Notes: a model not told the origin generated them from the letters alone. A stretch of 64,000 nt of DNA from Candidatus Koribacter versatilis Ellin345 (GCF_000014005.1 NC_008009.1:5324501-5388500), one strand, 5' to 3'. Positions 21,689-30,379 are shown, counted from the first letter of the stretch. A program made the numbers and translations.

Positions 21689-22285
21689 ATGACCAGTCCA
21701 GACAAATCAAACGGCTATGAGCAGATTGCGGCGCGGTACATAGCAGGTCGTGGCACGGATCCCGATGAAACCGGTGCGGTGGAAGTTGCGGAGTGGGGAC
21801 GAACACTGCCTTCTGGAGCGACGGTACTCGATCTTGCCTGCGGGACCGGCGTGCCGATTTCGTTGGCGCTGATGAATTGCGGTTTAAACGTATATGGGGT
21901 GGATGCGTCGCCGAGCATGGTGGCGGCATTTCGCGAGAGGTTCCCTGGCGTTCCGGTGCAGTGCTCGGCGGTGGAAGAGTCGGACTTCTTTGGCAAGAAG
22001 TTTGACGGCGTGGTCGCGTGGGGATTGATGTTTTTGCTGGAGCCAGAAACGCAGTATCGGCTCATCGCGAAGGTGGGCGCCCACCTGGTGAGTGGTGGGA
22101 AGTTTGTGTTCACGGCACCCTGGCAAACCTGCATGTGGAAAGATTTGATGACGCAAAGGATCTCGATTTCGCTTGGCCAGGAAGCGTACATCGACGCGAT
22201 CGAAAATGCGGGGATGCGGGTGGTAGGACACAACACGGATGGCGGGCAGAATTATTACTATCTTTGCGAAAAGGATAGGGGCTGA
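21689..22285 (+). CDS. Class I SAM-dependent methyltransferase
   Basis: A 198-residue Rossmann-fold methyltransferase (methyltransf_11/25 type) with SAM motif I VLDLACGTGVPIS and the acidic motif II NVYGVDASPSM, followed by FDGVVAWGLMFLL. The substrate is unknown. The ATG at 21689 is chosen over a TTG at 21677. The last codons and the TGA lie inside a dispersed palindromic element (GGGGCTGAAGCCC), so the C terminus may have been set by repeat insertion. It follows the propeller gene by 15 bases. Confidence 0.85.
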   Translation: MTSPDKSNGYEQIAARYIAGRGTDPDETGAVEVAEWGRTLPSGATVLDLACGTGVPISLALMNCGLNVYGVDASPSMVAAFRERFPGVPVQCSAVEESDFFGKKFDGVVAWGLMFLLEPETQYRLIAKVGAHLVSGGKFVFTAPWQTCMWKDLMTQRISISLGQEAYIDAIENAGMRVVGHNTDGGQNYYYLCEKDRG

Positions 22286-22440
22286 AGCCCGAAACCGTGG
22301 CCCGATTTTCGGCACAACTCAAGTCGTGCCCTGATACAAGTCTTCGAATCAACACTTCTCCCGAAATAGTTTCGCAGCGTGTGCGGTTTGACACACTGGG
22401 CGCGAGCTCCCTGTAGTTCCAAAGCCTTACAGGGCACGAA
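22274..22440. repeat. Composite palindromic element between methyltransferase and acpP
   Basis: Contains three nested or consecutive dyads: GGGCT/AGCCC at 22279-22290, GGCAC/GTGCC at 22311-22330, and a long-range CGTGCCCTG (22325-22333) with CAGGGCACG (22430-22438). The text GGGGCTGAAGCCCGAAACC recalls repeats scattered through Acidobacteriota genomes (from memory). The rest of the gap to 22677 has no ORF and should contain the acpP promoter, which I could not place with confidence. Confidence 0.6.
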
Positions 22441-22677
22441 TTTGCGCGGCTCACCGAGGCAGCGGCTCGGCATCACCTTGCGTTGCTTTACAGCGTTAGG
22501 GGAGGCCATTACACTGAGCGTTTGACCCCGTACCCTTCGTGGTTGCGGATGTTCACTGTGGGTTCTCAGCAAGAATCCGAGTGGCTGCGGAAGGCATGCA
22601 ATGCGACCGTCGTCCTATTCGGTTTATATCGATCAGGGAAGATTGCGCTTCGTGCGCGAAAGGAGATTTCGTAATCA

Positions 22678-22923
22678 ATGGCTTCCGTAGAAGAAAAAGT
22701 AAAACAGATCATTGTCGAGCAGCTCGGTGTGGATGAGGGTGAGGTTACGCCCAATGCTTCGTTCGTGGACGATCTCGGCGCCGACTCGCTCGATACGGTC
22801 GAGCTGGTGATGGCTTTCGAGGAAGCGTTTGAAATCGAGATTCCAGATGAGGACGCCGAAAAGATCCGCACCGTAAAAGACGCGGTAGATTACATCACAG
22901 CCCACGCGAAAGGTGGCAAGTAG
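22678..22923 (+). CDS. acpP: Acyl carrier protein
   Basis: An 81-residue acidic protein carrying the fatty-acid chain in FAS II. Serine 37 in [12 protein letters not shown] is the 4'-phosphopantetheine attachment site, loaded by AcpS (encoded at 36049-36426). Helices and acidic patches are typical, ending [21 protein letters not shown] lies 10 bases before the ATG. It is followed two bases later by fabF, the usual acpP-fabF pair. Confidence 0.98.
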   Translation: MASVEEKVKQIIVEQLGVDEGEVTPNASFVDDLGADSLDTVELVMAFEEAFEIEIPDEDAEKIRTVKDAVDYITAHAKGGK

Positions 22924-22925
22924 CT

Positions 22926-24173
22926 TTGACTCGCCGCGTTGTTGTTACCGGACTAGGGCTGATCTGCGGGGTTGGCAACACTGTGGATGAAGTGTGGGCC
23001 AATCTGCTGGCCGGCAAAAGTGGCGTTGCCCGAATTACCGAGTTCAACGACGACATAGAGAAGTACGCCTGCAAGATCGCCGCGCAGGTGAAGAACTTCG
23101 ATCCGCTCAACTTCGTGGAAAAGAAAGAAGCGAAGAAGATGGCGAGGTTCATTCACCTGGCGCTCGCGGCGGCCCATGAGGCGATGGCGTCATCGGGACT
23201 GCAGGTAACGGACGACCTCGCGGAACGCGTTGGTGTCCACATCGGTTCAGGCATCGGCGGGTTCGACGTCATCGAGCGTGAGCACAAAGCTTGCCTTGAA
23301 GGCGGACCACGCAAGATCTCGCCCTTTTTTATCCCTGCTGCAATCGTTAACCTTGCTGCCGGTCACGTCAGCATCAAATACAACGCCAAGGGCCCGAACG
23401 AGGCCACATGTACGGCTTGCACGTCGAGCGCACACGCAATCGGCGATGCCTTCAAGATCATCCAACGGGAAGATGCCGATGTGATGATCTGCGGCGGCAG
23501 TGAAGCGGCTGTCACTTCGATGGGCGTCGGCGGCTTTGCCGCCATGCGCGCACTCTCTACGCGTAACGACGATCCGGAGAGGGCGAGTCGCCCGTGGGAC
23601 AAGGATCGCGACGGCTTCATCATCGGCGAAGGCGCGGGCATCATGGTGCTGGAAGAGCTTGAGTTTGCCAAAGCTCGTGGCGCCAAGATCCTGGCCGAAG
23701 TCGTAGGCTACGGCATGAGCGGAGACGCCAACCACATCACGCAACCAGCGCCGGAAGGCGATGGTGGATTCCGTGTGATGCGGAACGCGATGCGCGATGC
23801 CAAGATCACTCCGGACCAGGTCGGCTACGTGAATGCCCATGGAACTTCAACGCCGATCGGTGACGTACTGGAGTCAGTTGCGATCAAGCGTGCATTTGGC
23901 GATTTCGCAAAGAAGCTTGCCGTGAGCTCGACGAAGTCGATGACCGGACACCTGCTTGGCGGCGCCGGCGGACTGGAAGCCGGCATTACTGCTCTGGCGC
24001 TGCGCGACCAGATCATTCCGCCAACGATCAACCTCGATCACCCCGATGCAGAATGCGATCTGGACTACGTGCCGCATACGGCACGGAAGATCCAGATGGA
24101 GCATGCGATTTCGAATTCATTTGGGTTCGGCGGAACGAATGGGTGCCTGGTGTTTAAGCGGTGGAGTGAGTAA
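22926..24173 (+). CDS. fabF: 3-oxoacyl-[acyl-carrier-protein] synthase II
   Basis: Elongating condensing enzyme of fatty acid synthesis. The Cys-His-His triad is visible: C165 in ATCTACTSSAHA, H305 in NAHGTSTPIGD and H342 in KSMTGHLLGGAGG. Starts with TTG two bases after the acpP stop (MTRRVVVTGLGLI); AGGTGG lies about ten bases upstream and no better start exists before the conserved N terminus. At 415 residues it is standard. Confidence 0.98.
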   Translation: MTRRVVVTGLGLICGVGNTVDEVWANLLAGKSGVARITEFNDDIEKYACKIAAQVKNFDPLNFVEKKEAKKMARFIHLALAAAHEAMASSGLQVTDDLAERVGVHIGSGIGGFDVIEREHKACLEGGPRKISPFFIPAAIVNLAAGHVSIKYNAKGPNEATCTACTSSAHAIGDAFKIIQREDADVMICGGSEAAVTSMGVGGFAAMRALSTRNDDPERASRPWDKDRDGFIIGEGAGIMVLEELEFAKARGAKILAEVVGYGMSGDANHITQPAPEGDGGFRVMRNAMRDAKITPDQVGYVNAHGTSTPIGDVLESVAIKRAFGDFAKKLAVSSTKSMTGHLLGGAGGLEAGITALALRDQIIPPTINLDHPDAECDLDYVPHTARKIQMEHAISNSFGFGGTNGCLVFKRWSE

Positions 24174-24190
24174 CAAACCGACAATAGAGA

Positions 24191-24222
24191 AAAGGCCCAG
24201 CTGATAGCTGGGCACTTTTTCT
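24191..24222 (+). terminator. Intrinsic terminator after fabF
   Basis: An 8-bp perfect stem GCCCAGCT/AGCTGGGC with a GAT loop is followed by ACTTTTTCTTT. It also lies at the 3' end of the converging VOC gene. Confidence 0.9.
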
Positions 24223-24235
24223 TTGATGATTCCAA

Positions 24236-25024
24236 TTACTTCCGGGAAGACTCGAAGATGCAGAAGGTACCGTACTGTGGGTCAGCAACAACGGACATTG
24301 TGCCCGCGCCCTCAATCTTCATGTTCGACACGAAAGCGCGACCCCCGAGAGACACGGCCTGGGCAGTCTTCGCAGCGCAGTCGCTGGTCTGGAAGTACAC
24401 ACTCCAATGGGTGTGCGTTCCCGGCGGCAGGCTTTCTGAGGGCGGCATCCCGCCAATGTAGTCCTCGCCACTCTTGATGTGATAGTAGCCGTGGGCGGGG
24501 CTCTCATCTTCTTTCTCGATCGTCCAGCCGAAGAGCGCCGTGTAGAACGCGACAGCCTTCTCGCGGTCCTTCGTGAGCAGATCGGCCCAACAGAAAGCGC
24601 CCTCCTCCCCTTTCACCAAGTGGGCGGTGCTCTCTGCAGCCTGCCACAGAGAAAAGACAGCGCCGGTGGGATCGTGCATGACCGCCATGCGTCCCGCACC
24701 CATCACGTCAAAAGGCGGCAGGATAATGTTGGCGCCGAGCTCGGTGGCACGCTTGGCGGATTCGTCCGTATTGTTCGTCGAGATGAACAGGCTCCAATGC
24801 ACAGGGACGCCGCGCTCGAGTTGGTCGGGACGCAACGCGTAACAAGCAGCCGCATCGTGGCCGTTGAGTTTGAACATGGTGTAGAACGCGTCCGGCCCCA
24901 TGGGGACGTCATCGGAGGTCCAACCGAAGAGCGACTGGTAATACTTTTTCGCGGCGGACTGGTCGGTGGTGGCCAGTTCCACCCAGCAGAATTGACCGGG
25001 CTTTTTCACGTCTACGATCGGCAT
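24236..25024 (-). CDS. VOC (glyoxalase/extradiol-like) family protein, two domains
   Basis: A 262-residue protein with two tandem vicinal-oxygen-chelate modules: CWVELATTDQSAAKKYYQSL to FDVMGAGRMAVMHDPTGAVF, and CWADLLTKDREKAVAFYTAL to EGAGTMSVVADPQYGTFCIF. The pattern GxxCWxELxTxDxxxAxxFYxxLFGW is typical of the CFP-30B-like subgroup in actinobacteria and acidobacteria, of unknown substrate. Metal ligands cannot be assigned by eye. ATG at 25024 gives MPIVDVKKPGQFCW. Confidence 0.9.
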   Translation of the reverse strand: MPIVDVKKPGQFCWVELATTDQSAAKKYYQSLFGWTSDDVPMGPDAFYTMFKLNGHDAAACYALRPDQLERGVPVHWSLFISTNNTDESAKRATELGANIILPPFDVMGAGRMAVMHDPTGAVFSLWQAAESTAHLVKGEEGAFCWADLLTKDREKAVAFYTALFGWTIEKEDESPAHGYYHIKSGEDYIGGMPPSESLPPGTHTHWSVYFQTSDCAAKTAQAVSLGGRAFVSNMKIEGAGTMSVVADPQYGTFCIFESSRK

Positions 25025-25080
25025 AGCGCGAGAGTATAAACCTCGGCGCTGAGCCTAAATGTCAACGCGGGTTGAAAATT

Positions 25081-26106
25081 CTAAGGTGCCCCGCCGAGCC
25101 ACTGCGGGTTGTGAGCGGTGCCGTCGAAATTGCTCGAAGTCTTGTAGAGCTCGTACTTCCCTGCCATCGCAACCGGTGCGGTTTTCGCGCGAAGAGCTGC
25201 GACTTCTTTTTCGCTGGGCGGCTTGAACTCACGCGCGACCTTCAGCGCCTGATCGACGACTTGCATGGAATCGCAACCAGTGATGACGACGCTGGTCGGC
25301 AAGCTGAGTGCATAGGTCAGGCACTCGACGGGCGTGACGACCTTGCTCTGCAGGATGACGCCACTGCCCATGGGCTTCATACCGAGCACGCCGATGTTGT
25401 GCTTCACCAGTTCGGGCAGGACTTTGTGTTCGAAGCTGTTGAAGTGTGTGTCCATGACGTTCAGCGGCATTTGGACGGAGTCGGGCGTCCAATTGTGCGC
25501 GAGCGCCGTGCTCAACATCTTCAGGTGGATCTCGGGATCCTTGTGGCCGGTGTAGCCAAGGTAACGAATCTTTCCAGCCTGCTTGGCCTTCTGCATCGCT
25601 TCGAATGAGCCGTTGGCGGCAAAGATCCTGTCGGGATCGGTGGGCCGAATGACTTCGTGGAATTGCAACAAGTCGAGGTGATCCGTCTGGAGGCGACGGA
25701 GGGAGTCTTCGAGTTGTTTCGTCGCGGTCTTACCGTCGTGCCCGTCAATTTTGGTCATTAGGAAGGCACGCTTGCGATAGCCATCGCGCAGGGCCTTGCC
25801 CATGCGGACTTCGCTGCCACCGTCGTTGTAGTCCCAGCAGTTGTCGAGGAAGTTGATGCCGCCATCGATCGCTCGACGAATGATGCGGATGCTCTCGTCT
25901 TCCGAGCCTTGGATGCCGATGTGGTATCCACCGAGGCCGATGCACGAGACACGTTCGCCGGTGTGGCCGAGGGTACGGTATTGCACACCGGTCTTGTCTT
26001 GCGCGAGACCTGGATAGCCATTCATGCCGAACAGCATCGCTGCTCCGACGGAGATCCCGAGGAACTCACGCCGATCCAATTCGCGGTTCTTTTGCTCGTC
26101 GGTCAT
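25081..26106 (-). CDS. Aldo/keto reductase with Tat signal
   Basis: A 341-residue protein beginning with a twin-arginine signal (LDRREFLGISVGAAMLFG), then an aldo/keto reductase TIM barrel. The catalytic tetrad is readable: Asp in NFLDNCWDY, Tyr in WDYNDGG, Lys in LMTKIDGH and His in LLQFHEV. IRYLGYTGHKDPE and VVITGCDSMQVVDQAL follow. Tat export suggests the enzyme folds with its NADP(H) before export. The substrate is unknown. Confidence 0.92.
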   Translation of the reverse strand: MTDEQKNRELDRREFLGISVGAAMLFGMNGYPGLAQDKTGVQYRTLGHTGERVSCIGLGGYHIGIQGSEDESIRIIRRAIDGGINFLDNCWDYNDGGSEVRMGKALRDGYRKRAFLMTKIDGHDGKTATKQLEDSLRRLQTDHLDLLQFHEVIRPTDPDRIFAANGSFEAMQKAKQAGKIRYLGYTGHKDPEIHLKMLSTALAHNWTPDSVQMPLNVMDTHFNSFEHKVLPELVKHNIGVLGMKPMGSGVILQSKVVTPVECLTYALSLPTSVVITGCDSMQVVDQALKVAREFKPPSEKEVAALRAKTAPVAMAGKYELYKTSSNFDGTAHNPQWLGGAP

Positions 26107-26153
26107 GCCGATTGAGAAGGCACGGACGATGTGTCCGTTGCCCGGCTATAGCT

Positions 26154-26591
26154 TCAATTTCCGCCAGAGCTCTTGGCGGGTTTGGTGGCCGTAGTTTGAG
26201 GCGGCAAAGGCGGCGCCGCACACTGTCGGGAATCAACCTTTACTTCGCTGGCGATAAAGAGCTTCGGAAGAGAGTCGCTGTTCTTTTCAGGAGCGATGCC
26301 GCTCGACTGCCAGGTGCCTTTCAGCATTACGTGATGGCCCATACCTGTCGCGAGATAGCTTGGGCCAACAACTGTAATCGGCGGAGAAAAGATATTAGAG
26401 AGAACGTAGCCACCGTTCTTTGTCCGAGCGGTCAGACAGCCGCCGATGGAGACCTGCTTGTCGTCGTCGGGCTTTGCTTGCACCGTCTGCGCAAACACCG
26501 AGCTCAACATGGGACAAACTGCGAGTGCAGTCAGTAGCGAATTGCGGAGCATTCGCCGGTACTGCGCCGGAATTGGCCGAATTGACACCAT
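26154..26591 (-). CDS. Secreted protein of unknown function
   Basis: A 145-residue protein with a signal peptide (LLTALAVCPMLSSVFA) and a mature part containing SIGGCLTARTKNGGYVLSN, GHHVMLKGTWQSS and a Lys/Pro-rich tail. The GGCLT...YVLSN pattern is common in small secreted acidobacterial proteins, some with OB-like folds; I cannot name a function. Start at ATG 26591, with AGGGG 8-9 bases upstream; ATG 26552 would give a shorter n-region. It is divergent from the regulator cluster beginning at 26664. Confidence 0.75.
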   Translation of the reverse strand: MVSIRPIPAQYRRMLRNSLLTALAVCPMLSSVFAQTVQAKPDDDKQVSIGGCLTARTKNGGYVLSNIFSPPITVVGPSYLATGMGHHVMLKGTWQSSGIAPEKNSDSLPKLFIASEVKVDSRQCAAPPLPPQTTATKPAKSSGGN

Positions 26592-26663
26592 CCAAAGAAC
26601 CCCTTTTGAGTAGGCTATTCTCGCTCGTGAGCGGCAGTTCTGTCTCGTACGAAATGAATTTTA

Positions 26664-26707
26664 TGTAAAGGATACTTGACACGCGTTGATGTCAAGTGTA
26701 CTTTACA
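26664..26707 (+). promoter_or_regulatory. Promoter embedded in two operator palindromes
   Basis: Site 1 (26664-26681) reads TGTAAAG-GATA-CTTGACA; site 2 (26690-26707) reads TGTCAAG-TGTA-CTTTACA. Each is a 14-position dyad with one mismatch, and the two are 26 bases apart centre to centre. The promoter TTGACA (26676-26681), 17 bases, TACTTT (26699-26704) has its -35 box in site 1 and its -10 box in site 2. The nearby HTH gene is the likely repressor, acting on its own operon. Confidence 0.7.
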
Positions 26708-26723
26708 TCAACGCGAGGCTAAC

Positions 26724-27131
26724 TTGGAACTACCTGGATGCGGTGGAGAATTGAATGCCCGGCAAAGGCGGGCGTACCTCCTGTATTGGATCTCACTGGC
26801 GCTGTATTGCGTGCTGCTGCCGGTGGCGGTTTTGCTGACGAAGCATTTCCACGCATGGCGGTGGAAGCCGCTGTTTATGCTGCTTCCGCTGGCGACCGTG
26901 GTGCTTATTCTGCGGGGCATGGCGCTGTACTTCGCGGCAGCAGACGAGATGCAGCGCAGGATTTTGGCGGAATCGTGTGCGTACGCGTTTGCGATTTCAG
27001 TTTTTGCGACTATCGCGGTGGGATTTTTTGAAGGCACGGTGCTTCCGCACATCGACTGGAGCGTGCGGTTCTCGTTCATGATGGTGGTGTGGGGCGTAGC
27101 CGCCATGATCACGAAGAAGAGGTACCAGTGA
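26724..27131 (+). CDS. Small multi-pass membrane protein, partner of HTH regulator
   Basis: About 135 residues with four hydrophobic helices (LLYWISLALYCVLLPVAVLL, PLFMLLPLATVVLIL, AYAFAISVFATIAVGFF, FSFMMVVWGVAAM). No enzymatic motif; membrane proteins of this kind are frequently paired with a short HTH regulator. The TTG at 26724 has GAGG five bases upstream and lies after the predicted transcription start; an earlier TTG at 26676 sits inside the -35 box and is unlikely. Overlaps the HTH gene by four bases (GTGA). Confidence 0.78.
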   Translation: MELPGCGGELNARQRRAYLLYWISLALYCVLLPVAVLLTKHFHAWRWKPLFMLLPLATVVLILRGMALYFAAADEMQRRILAESCAYAFAISVFATIAVGFFEGTVLPHIDWSVRFSFMMVVWGVAAMITKKRYQ

Positions 27132-27322
27132 GGAACCGGGTGCGGGACCTGCGCTCAGAGCGCGCGTGGTCGCAAGCAGACCTCGCGGACAGGCTCGAAG
27201 TATCGCGGCAAACGGTGAATGCGATCGAGACCGGAAAGTACGACCCGAGCTTGCCGTTGGCTTTTCGAATTGCGGCCCTATTCAGGAACAGGATCGAAGA
27301 AGTTTTCTTCCCAGAGAAGTAA
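27128..27322 (+). CDS. XRE-family HTH transcriptional regulator (YozG-like)
   Basis: A 64-residue single-domain regulator: RNRVRDLRSERAWSQADLAD, then the recognition helix EVSRQTVNAIETGKYDPSLP and IAALFRNRIEEVFFPEK. This short form is typical of autoregulators located next to membrane proteins and ABC exporters. Start GTG at 27128, preceded by AGAGG and overlapping the upstream stop. The duplicated palindromes at 26664-26707 are its probable binding sites. Confidence 0.92.
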   Translation: MRNRVRDLRSERAWSQADLADRLEVSRQTVNAIETGKYDPSLPLAFRIAALFRNRIEEVFFPEK

Positions 27323-27335
27323 AACGGAGTGATTC

Positions 27336-28253
27336 ATGCCGAACACAGTAGAACTGCGGGGCGTCACCAAGCGATACGACGAGTTCCTCGCAGTGGACCA
27401 TATTTCGTTCGAGATCCGCGAGGGCAGCGTGTTTGGGATGCTCGGGCCGAACGGTGCGGGTAAGACCTCGACGATCCGCATGATGATGGGCATTACATTG
27501 CCCGATGAGGGCGAGGTGCTTTGCTTCGGGCAGCGCTTCGAACGCAAACATCTGGAGCGTATTGGCTATATGCCGGAAGAGCGCGGCCTGTACAAGAACA
27601 TGAAGGTGCTCGATCACCTGGTATTTCTCGGGCAACTCAAAGGCCTGAGCGAGGCAGAGGCGAAACGCCGCGCGATGGATTGGGCGCAACGGCTGGACAT
27701 TGCCGACTGGACGGGCAAGAGAGTCGAAGAGCTCTCGAAGGGCATGCAGCAGAAGATCCAATTCATCGCGACTCTGCTGAACGATCCGCCATTGGTGATT
27801 ATGGACGAGCCCTTCTCCGGGCTCGATCCGGCGAATGCCGTCCAATTGAAGGACGTGCTGATCGAACTGAAGAAGAGCGGCAAGACGATTCTCTTTTCCA
27901 CGCACCGTATGGATACGGTAGAGCGGCTTTGCGACACGATTTGCCTTGTAGACCACGGCAAGGTCGTTCTGATTGGCGATCTCAAGCAGATTAAGAGTAG
28001 CTATGGGAAGAACAGTATTCAACTGGAGTATGAAGGCGATCGGTCTTTCCTAAATGATAAGACGCTTGTCGAATCGTCGAACGATTATGGGAACTACGTA
28101 GAGATCAAGATGGTGAATGGCGCGGATTCACAAGCACTGCTGCGTTTGATCTCCGCAAAAGCTCGAATAAATAAGTTCGAACTCGTAGAACCCTCACTGG
28201 AGGCGATCTTTATCGATGTGGTGAGCAGAGATGAGGTGACCACCCATGCGTAA
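27336..28253 (+). CDS. ABC transporter ATP-binding protein (NatA-like)
   Basis: A 305-residue ATPase with Walker A GPNGAGKTS, signature LSKGMQQK, Walker B LVIMDEPFSGLDP and the H-loop FSTHRMDTVERLC. The long C-terminal part, with SLEAIFIDVVSRD at the end, matches the NatA/DUF4162 group that pairs with two-domain ABC-2 permeases. It begins 13 bases after the HTH gene and its stop overlaps the permease start by eight bases, so it belongs to the same operon. Confidence 0.95.
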   Translation: MPNTVELRGVTKRYDEFLAVDHISFEIREGSVFGMLGPNGAGKTSTIRMMMGITLPDEGEVLCFGQRFERKHLERIGYMPEERGLYKNMKVLDHLVFLGQLKGLSEAEAKRRAMDWAQRLDIADWTGKRVEELSKGMQQKIQFIATLLNDPPLVIMDEPFSGLDPANAVQLKDVLIELKKSGKTILFSTHRMDTVERLCDTICLVDHGKVVLIGDLKQIKSSYGKNSIQLEYEGDRSFLNDKTLVESSNDYGNYVEIKMVNGADSQALLRLISAKARINKFELVEPSLEAIFIDVVSRDEVTTHA

Positions 28254-29544
28254 TATCCTGCTGGTGTTCAAGCGCGAATACCTGGAACGTGTGCGCAAAA
28301 AGTCATTCTTAGTAATGACCGTTCTTGTGCCCGCGATTATGTTCGGCTCGATCTACATCCCTATAAAGTTTGCCGGAAAGGGCGGGCTAGAGAAGCGCAC
28401 GGTGACCATTGTGGCGCCGACGCAGGAGTTGGCGGACGCGGTGAAGCAGCAGTTGCTCGAGATCGCAGGGCACGACGACGATCCATTCAACTCAAAGGAT
28501 GGAGACAAGAAACCGGCCCAATCTCCGTACACGGTGAATACCAGCACCACCACCGACGATGCTGCGAAGCAAGACCTGCGCAACCAGGTGAGCGATGGAA
28601 AGATCAATGGCTTCCTGTGGATCAGTCTCGAGTCTCTAAAGGACCGGAAGTTCAACTACTTTTCGAAAGACTCGACGAACTTCTCGGAGCAGATATCGCT
28701 GCAGTCGTCGCTTCGGGCTGCACTGACCAGCCACGACCTAAGCAGCCGCGGATTGAAAGAGCAGGAGATCAAGGACGTTCTAAAGCCTGTGTCGGTGGAT
28801 GCGGTGCGGGTAGAGAAGGGCAAGGAAAGCAGCACCAGTGGCATCGGCTTGTTCTTCGTCTCGTTCCTGATGGTTCTCCTCATGTATATGACGGTTTTGA
28901 TTTACGGCATAGCTGTAATGCGGTCAGTGATCGAGGAAAAGGGTTCGCGCATTATGGAAGTGATGCTGTCATCCGTGACGCCGCGCGATTTGATGGCCGG
29001 AAAGCTGTTGGGTGTGGGTGCAGTCGGCCTGACACAAATTGGCATATGGATCACCTTGAGCGTTGTGACGACGAGCCCGCTGGTAGCGGCGGCAAAGAGC
29101 ATGACCAACGGCTTCCACATCCCGGTCATGAACATTGTGTACTTCGTCGTGTTCTTCCTGCTGGGTTACATGCTCTACAGTGTGCTTTACGCGGCGATCG
29201 GGGCCATGGTGAACAGCGAACAGGAGGCACAGCAGATCCAGTTCGTTGTGATGGCGCCGCTGATCTTCGCAATCGCGTTCGTGCAGGTGGTCATCCAGCA
29301 TCCGAGTGCACAACTGGCAGTGTGGCTCTCGATGATTCCCTTCTGCGCGCCGATGCTGATGTTCGTACGTATCGTGGTCGAGACGCCGCCATGGTGGCAG
29401 ATCGCGATCTGTATCGGATTGATGGTAGCGACGATTTACGGACTGCTCCTGGTGTGCGCACGGATCTACCGCGTAGGTATCCTGATGTACGGCAAGCGTC
29501 CGACGCTGCCGGAACTGATGAAGTGGTTGAAGTACGCAGGTTAG
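28246..29544 (+). CDS. ABC-2 type permease (NatB-like)
   Basis: A 432-residue permease with an N-terminal helix (VLVPAIMFGSIYIP), a roughly 170-residue extracytoplasmic domain, then six further helices. MRSVIEEKGSRIMEVMLSSV is the conserved ABC-2 coupling motif. NatB-like systems export Na+, antibiotics or unknown solutes. Translated from the ATG at 28246, inside the ATPase gene. Substrate unknown. Confidence 0.93.
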   Translation: MRNILLVFKREYLERVRKKSFLVMTVLVPAIMFGSIYIPIKFAGKGGLEKRTVTIVAPTQELADAVKQQLLEIAGHDDDPFNSKDGDKKPAQSPYTVNTSTTTDDAAKQDLRNQVSDGKINGFLWISLESLKDRKFNYFSKDSTNFSEQISLQSSLRAALTSHDLSSRGLKEQEIKDVLKPVSVDAVRVEKGKESSTSGIGLFFVSFLMVLLMYMTVLIYGIAVMRSVIEEKGSRIMEVMLSSVTPRDLMAGKLLGVGAVGLTQIGIWITLSVVTTSPLVAAAKSMTNGFHIPVMNIVYFVVFFLLGYMLYSVLYAAIGAMVNSEQEAQQIQFVVMAPLIFAIAFVQVVIQHPSAQLAVWLSMIPFCAPMLMFVRIVVETPPWWQIAICIGLMVATIYGLLLVCARIYRVGILMYGKRPTLPELMKWLKYAG

Positions 29545-29559
29545 GTACTTCTTCTCCCC

Positions 29560-29592
29560 GCCCCATCCTGCTCCTCCAGGGTGGGGCTTTTT
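29560..29592 (+). terminator. Intrinsic terminator after the ABC operon
   Basis: A 10-bp stem GCCCCATCCT with AGGGTGGGGC (one G-T pair) is followed by TTTTT. It ends 20 bases before the next gene's start. Confidence 0.85.
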
Positions 29593-29612
29593 GCTGCCGC
29601 TACAATGGAGCC

Positions 29613-30353
29613 GTGCCCGATCCCAAGCGTGATGAGCAGCCAAAATACTCGCTGGTGCAGCGAATCAAGTTTTCGCTGGCGGCGACAATCATCGCGGGAT
29701 TCGTACGCCTGGTGGGGATCACGCTGCGGCACACGATGTCGTTCGATCCGAATTCCATTCAGCCGGACCTAAGCGATTTGAAGGGCAGGATCTTTCCCTT
29801 CTGGCATCGCTGCGTATTTCCTGCCATCTGGGTTTTTCGCGGACGCGATCTAGCGGTCATGACGAGCCGCAGCGCAGATGGCGAATACATCGCGCGGGTG
29901 ATCGAAAAGTTTGGATTCCCTGCGGTGCGTGGCTCGAGCTCGCGAGGAGGGGCACAAGCCTTGCGCCAACTGCGCGCGATGATCGAGAACAAACGCAATG
30001 CGGTGTTCACGATCGATGGTCCGCGTGGGCCACGTTATGTCGCAAAGCGTGGACCGATCTTGCTGGCCAGCATGACGGGCGCACCGATTGTGTGCTTCTA
30101 CGTCGCGGTAAAAAGTGCGTGGGTATTCAACTCCTGGGACAGGTTCGTCCTACCGAAGCCGTTCTCGCGGATTCACACGCACGTGGCAGAACAATTGACC
30201 GTGCCGGTAGAGCTCGATGACAATGGCATCGAAAAATACAGACTGGTGATGCAGGATCGATTGGAGCATGCGACGCGACTGGCGGAAGAGAAGCTAGGAG
30301 TGCCACCAGTCCCGGCCGGAGAGGCAAAGAGGGGCACAGTTTCCGAAGAATAA
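29613..30353 (+). CDS. DUF374 lysophospholipid acyltransferase family protein
   Basis: A 246-residue protein of the LPLAT-like DUF374 family: FSLAATIIAGFVRLVGI as membrane anchor, FWHRCVFPAIWVFRGRD, AVMTSRSADGEYIARV, GSSSRGGAQALRQL and FTIDGPRGPRYVAKRG. Members are associated with lipid A or membrane lipid acylation; the acceptor is unknown. Starts with GTG at 29613 after the terminator; the frame is open far upstream inside the permease, but that section is out of register with a real protein. Confidence 0.9.
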   Translation: MPDPKRDEQPKYSLVQRIKFSLAATIIAGFVRLVGITLRHTMSFDPNSIQPDLSDLKGRIFPFWHRCVFPAIWVFRGRDLAVMTSRSADGEYIARVIEKFGFPAVRGSSSRGGAQALRQLRAMIENKRNAVFTIDGPRGPRYVAKRGPILLASMTGAPIVCFYVAVKSAWVFNSWDRFVLPKPFSRIHTHVAEQLTVPVELDDNGIEKYRLVMQDRLEHATRLAEEKLGVPPVPAGEAKRGTVSEE

Positions 30354-30379
30354 AAAAGCCCAGACGAGCCGGGCTTTTT
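30353..30379. terminator. Bidirectional intrinsic terminator
   Basis: AAAAAGCCC and GGGCTTTTT enclose a short loop between the convergent acyltransferase and M13 peptidase genes, with T runs on both strands. Confidence 0.85.

Noticed and set aside
28617-29612. Long open frame continuing into the DUF374 acyltransferase
   Set aside because: The part before 29613 overlaps the ABC permease in another frame and has no protein-like composition; a terminator lies between.
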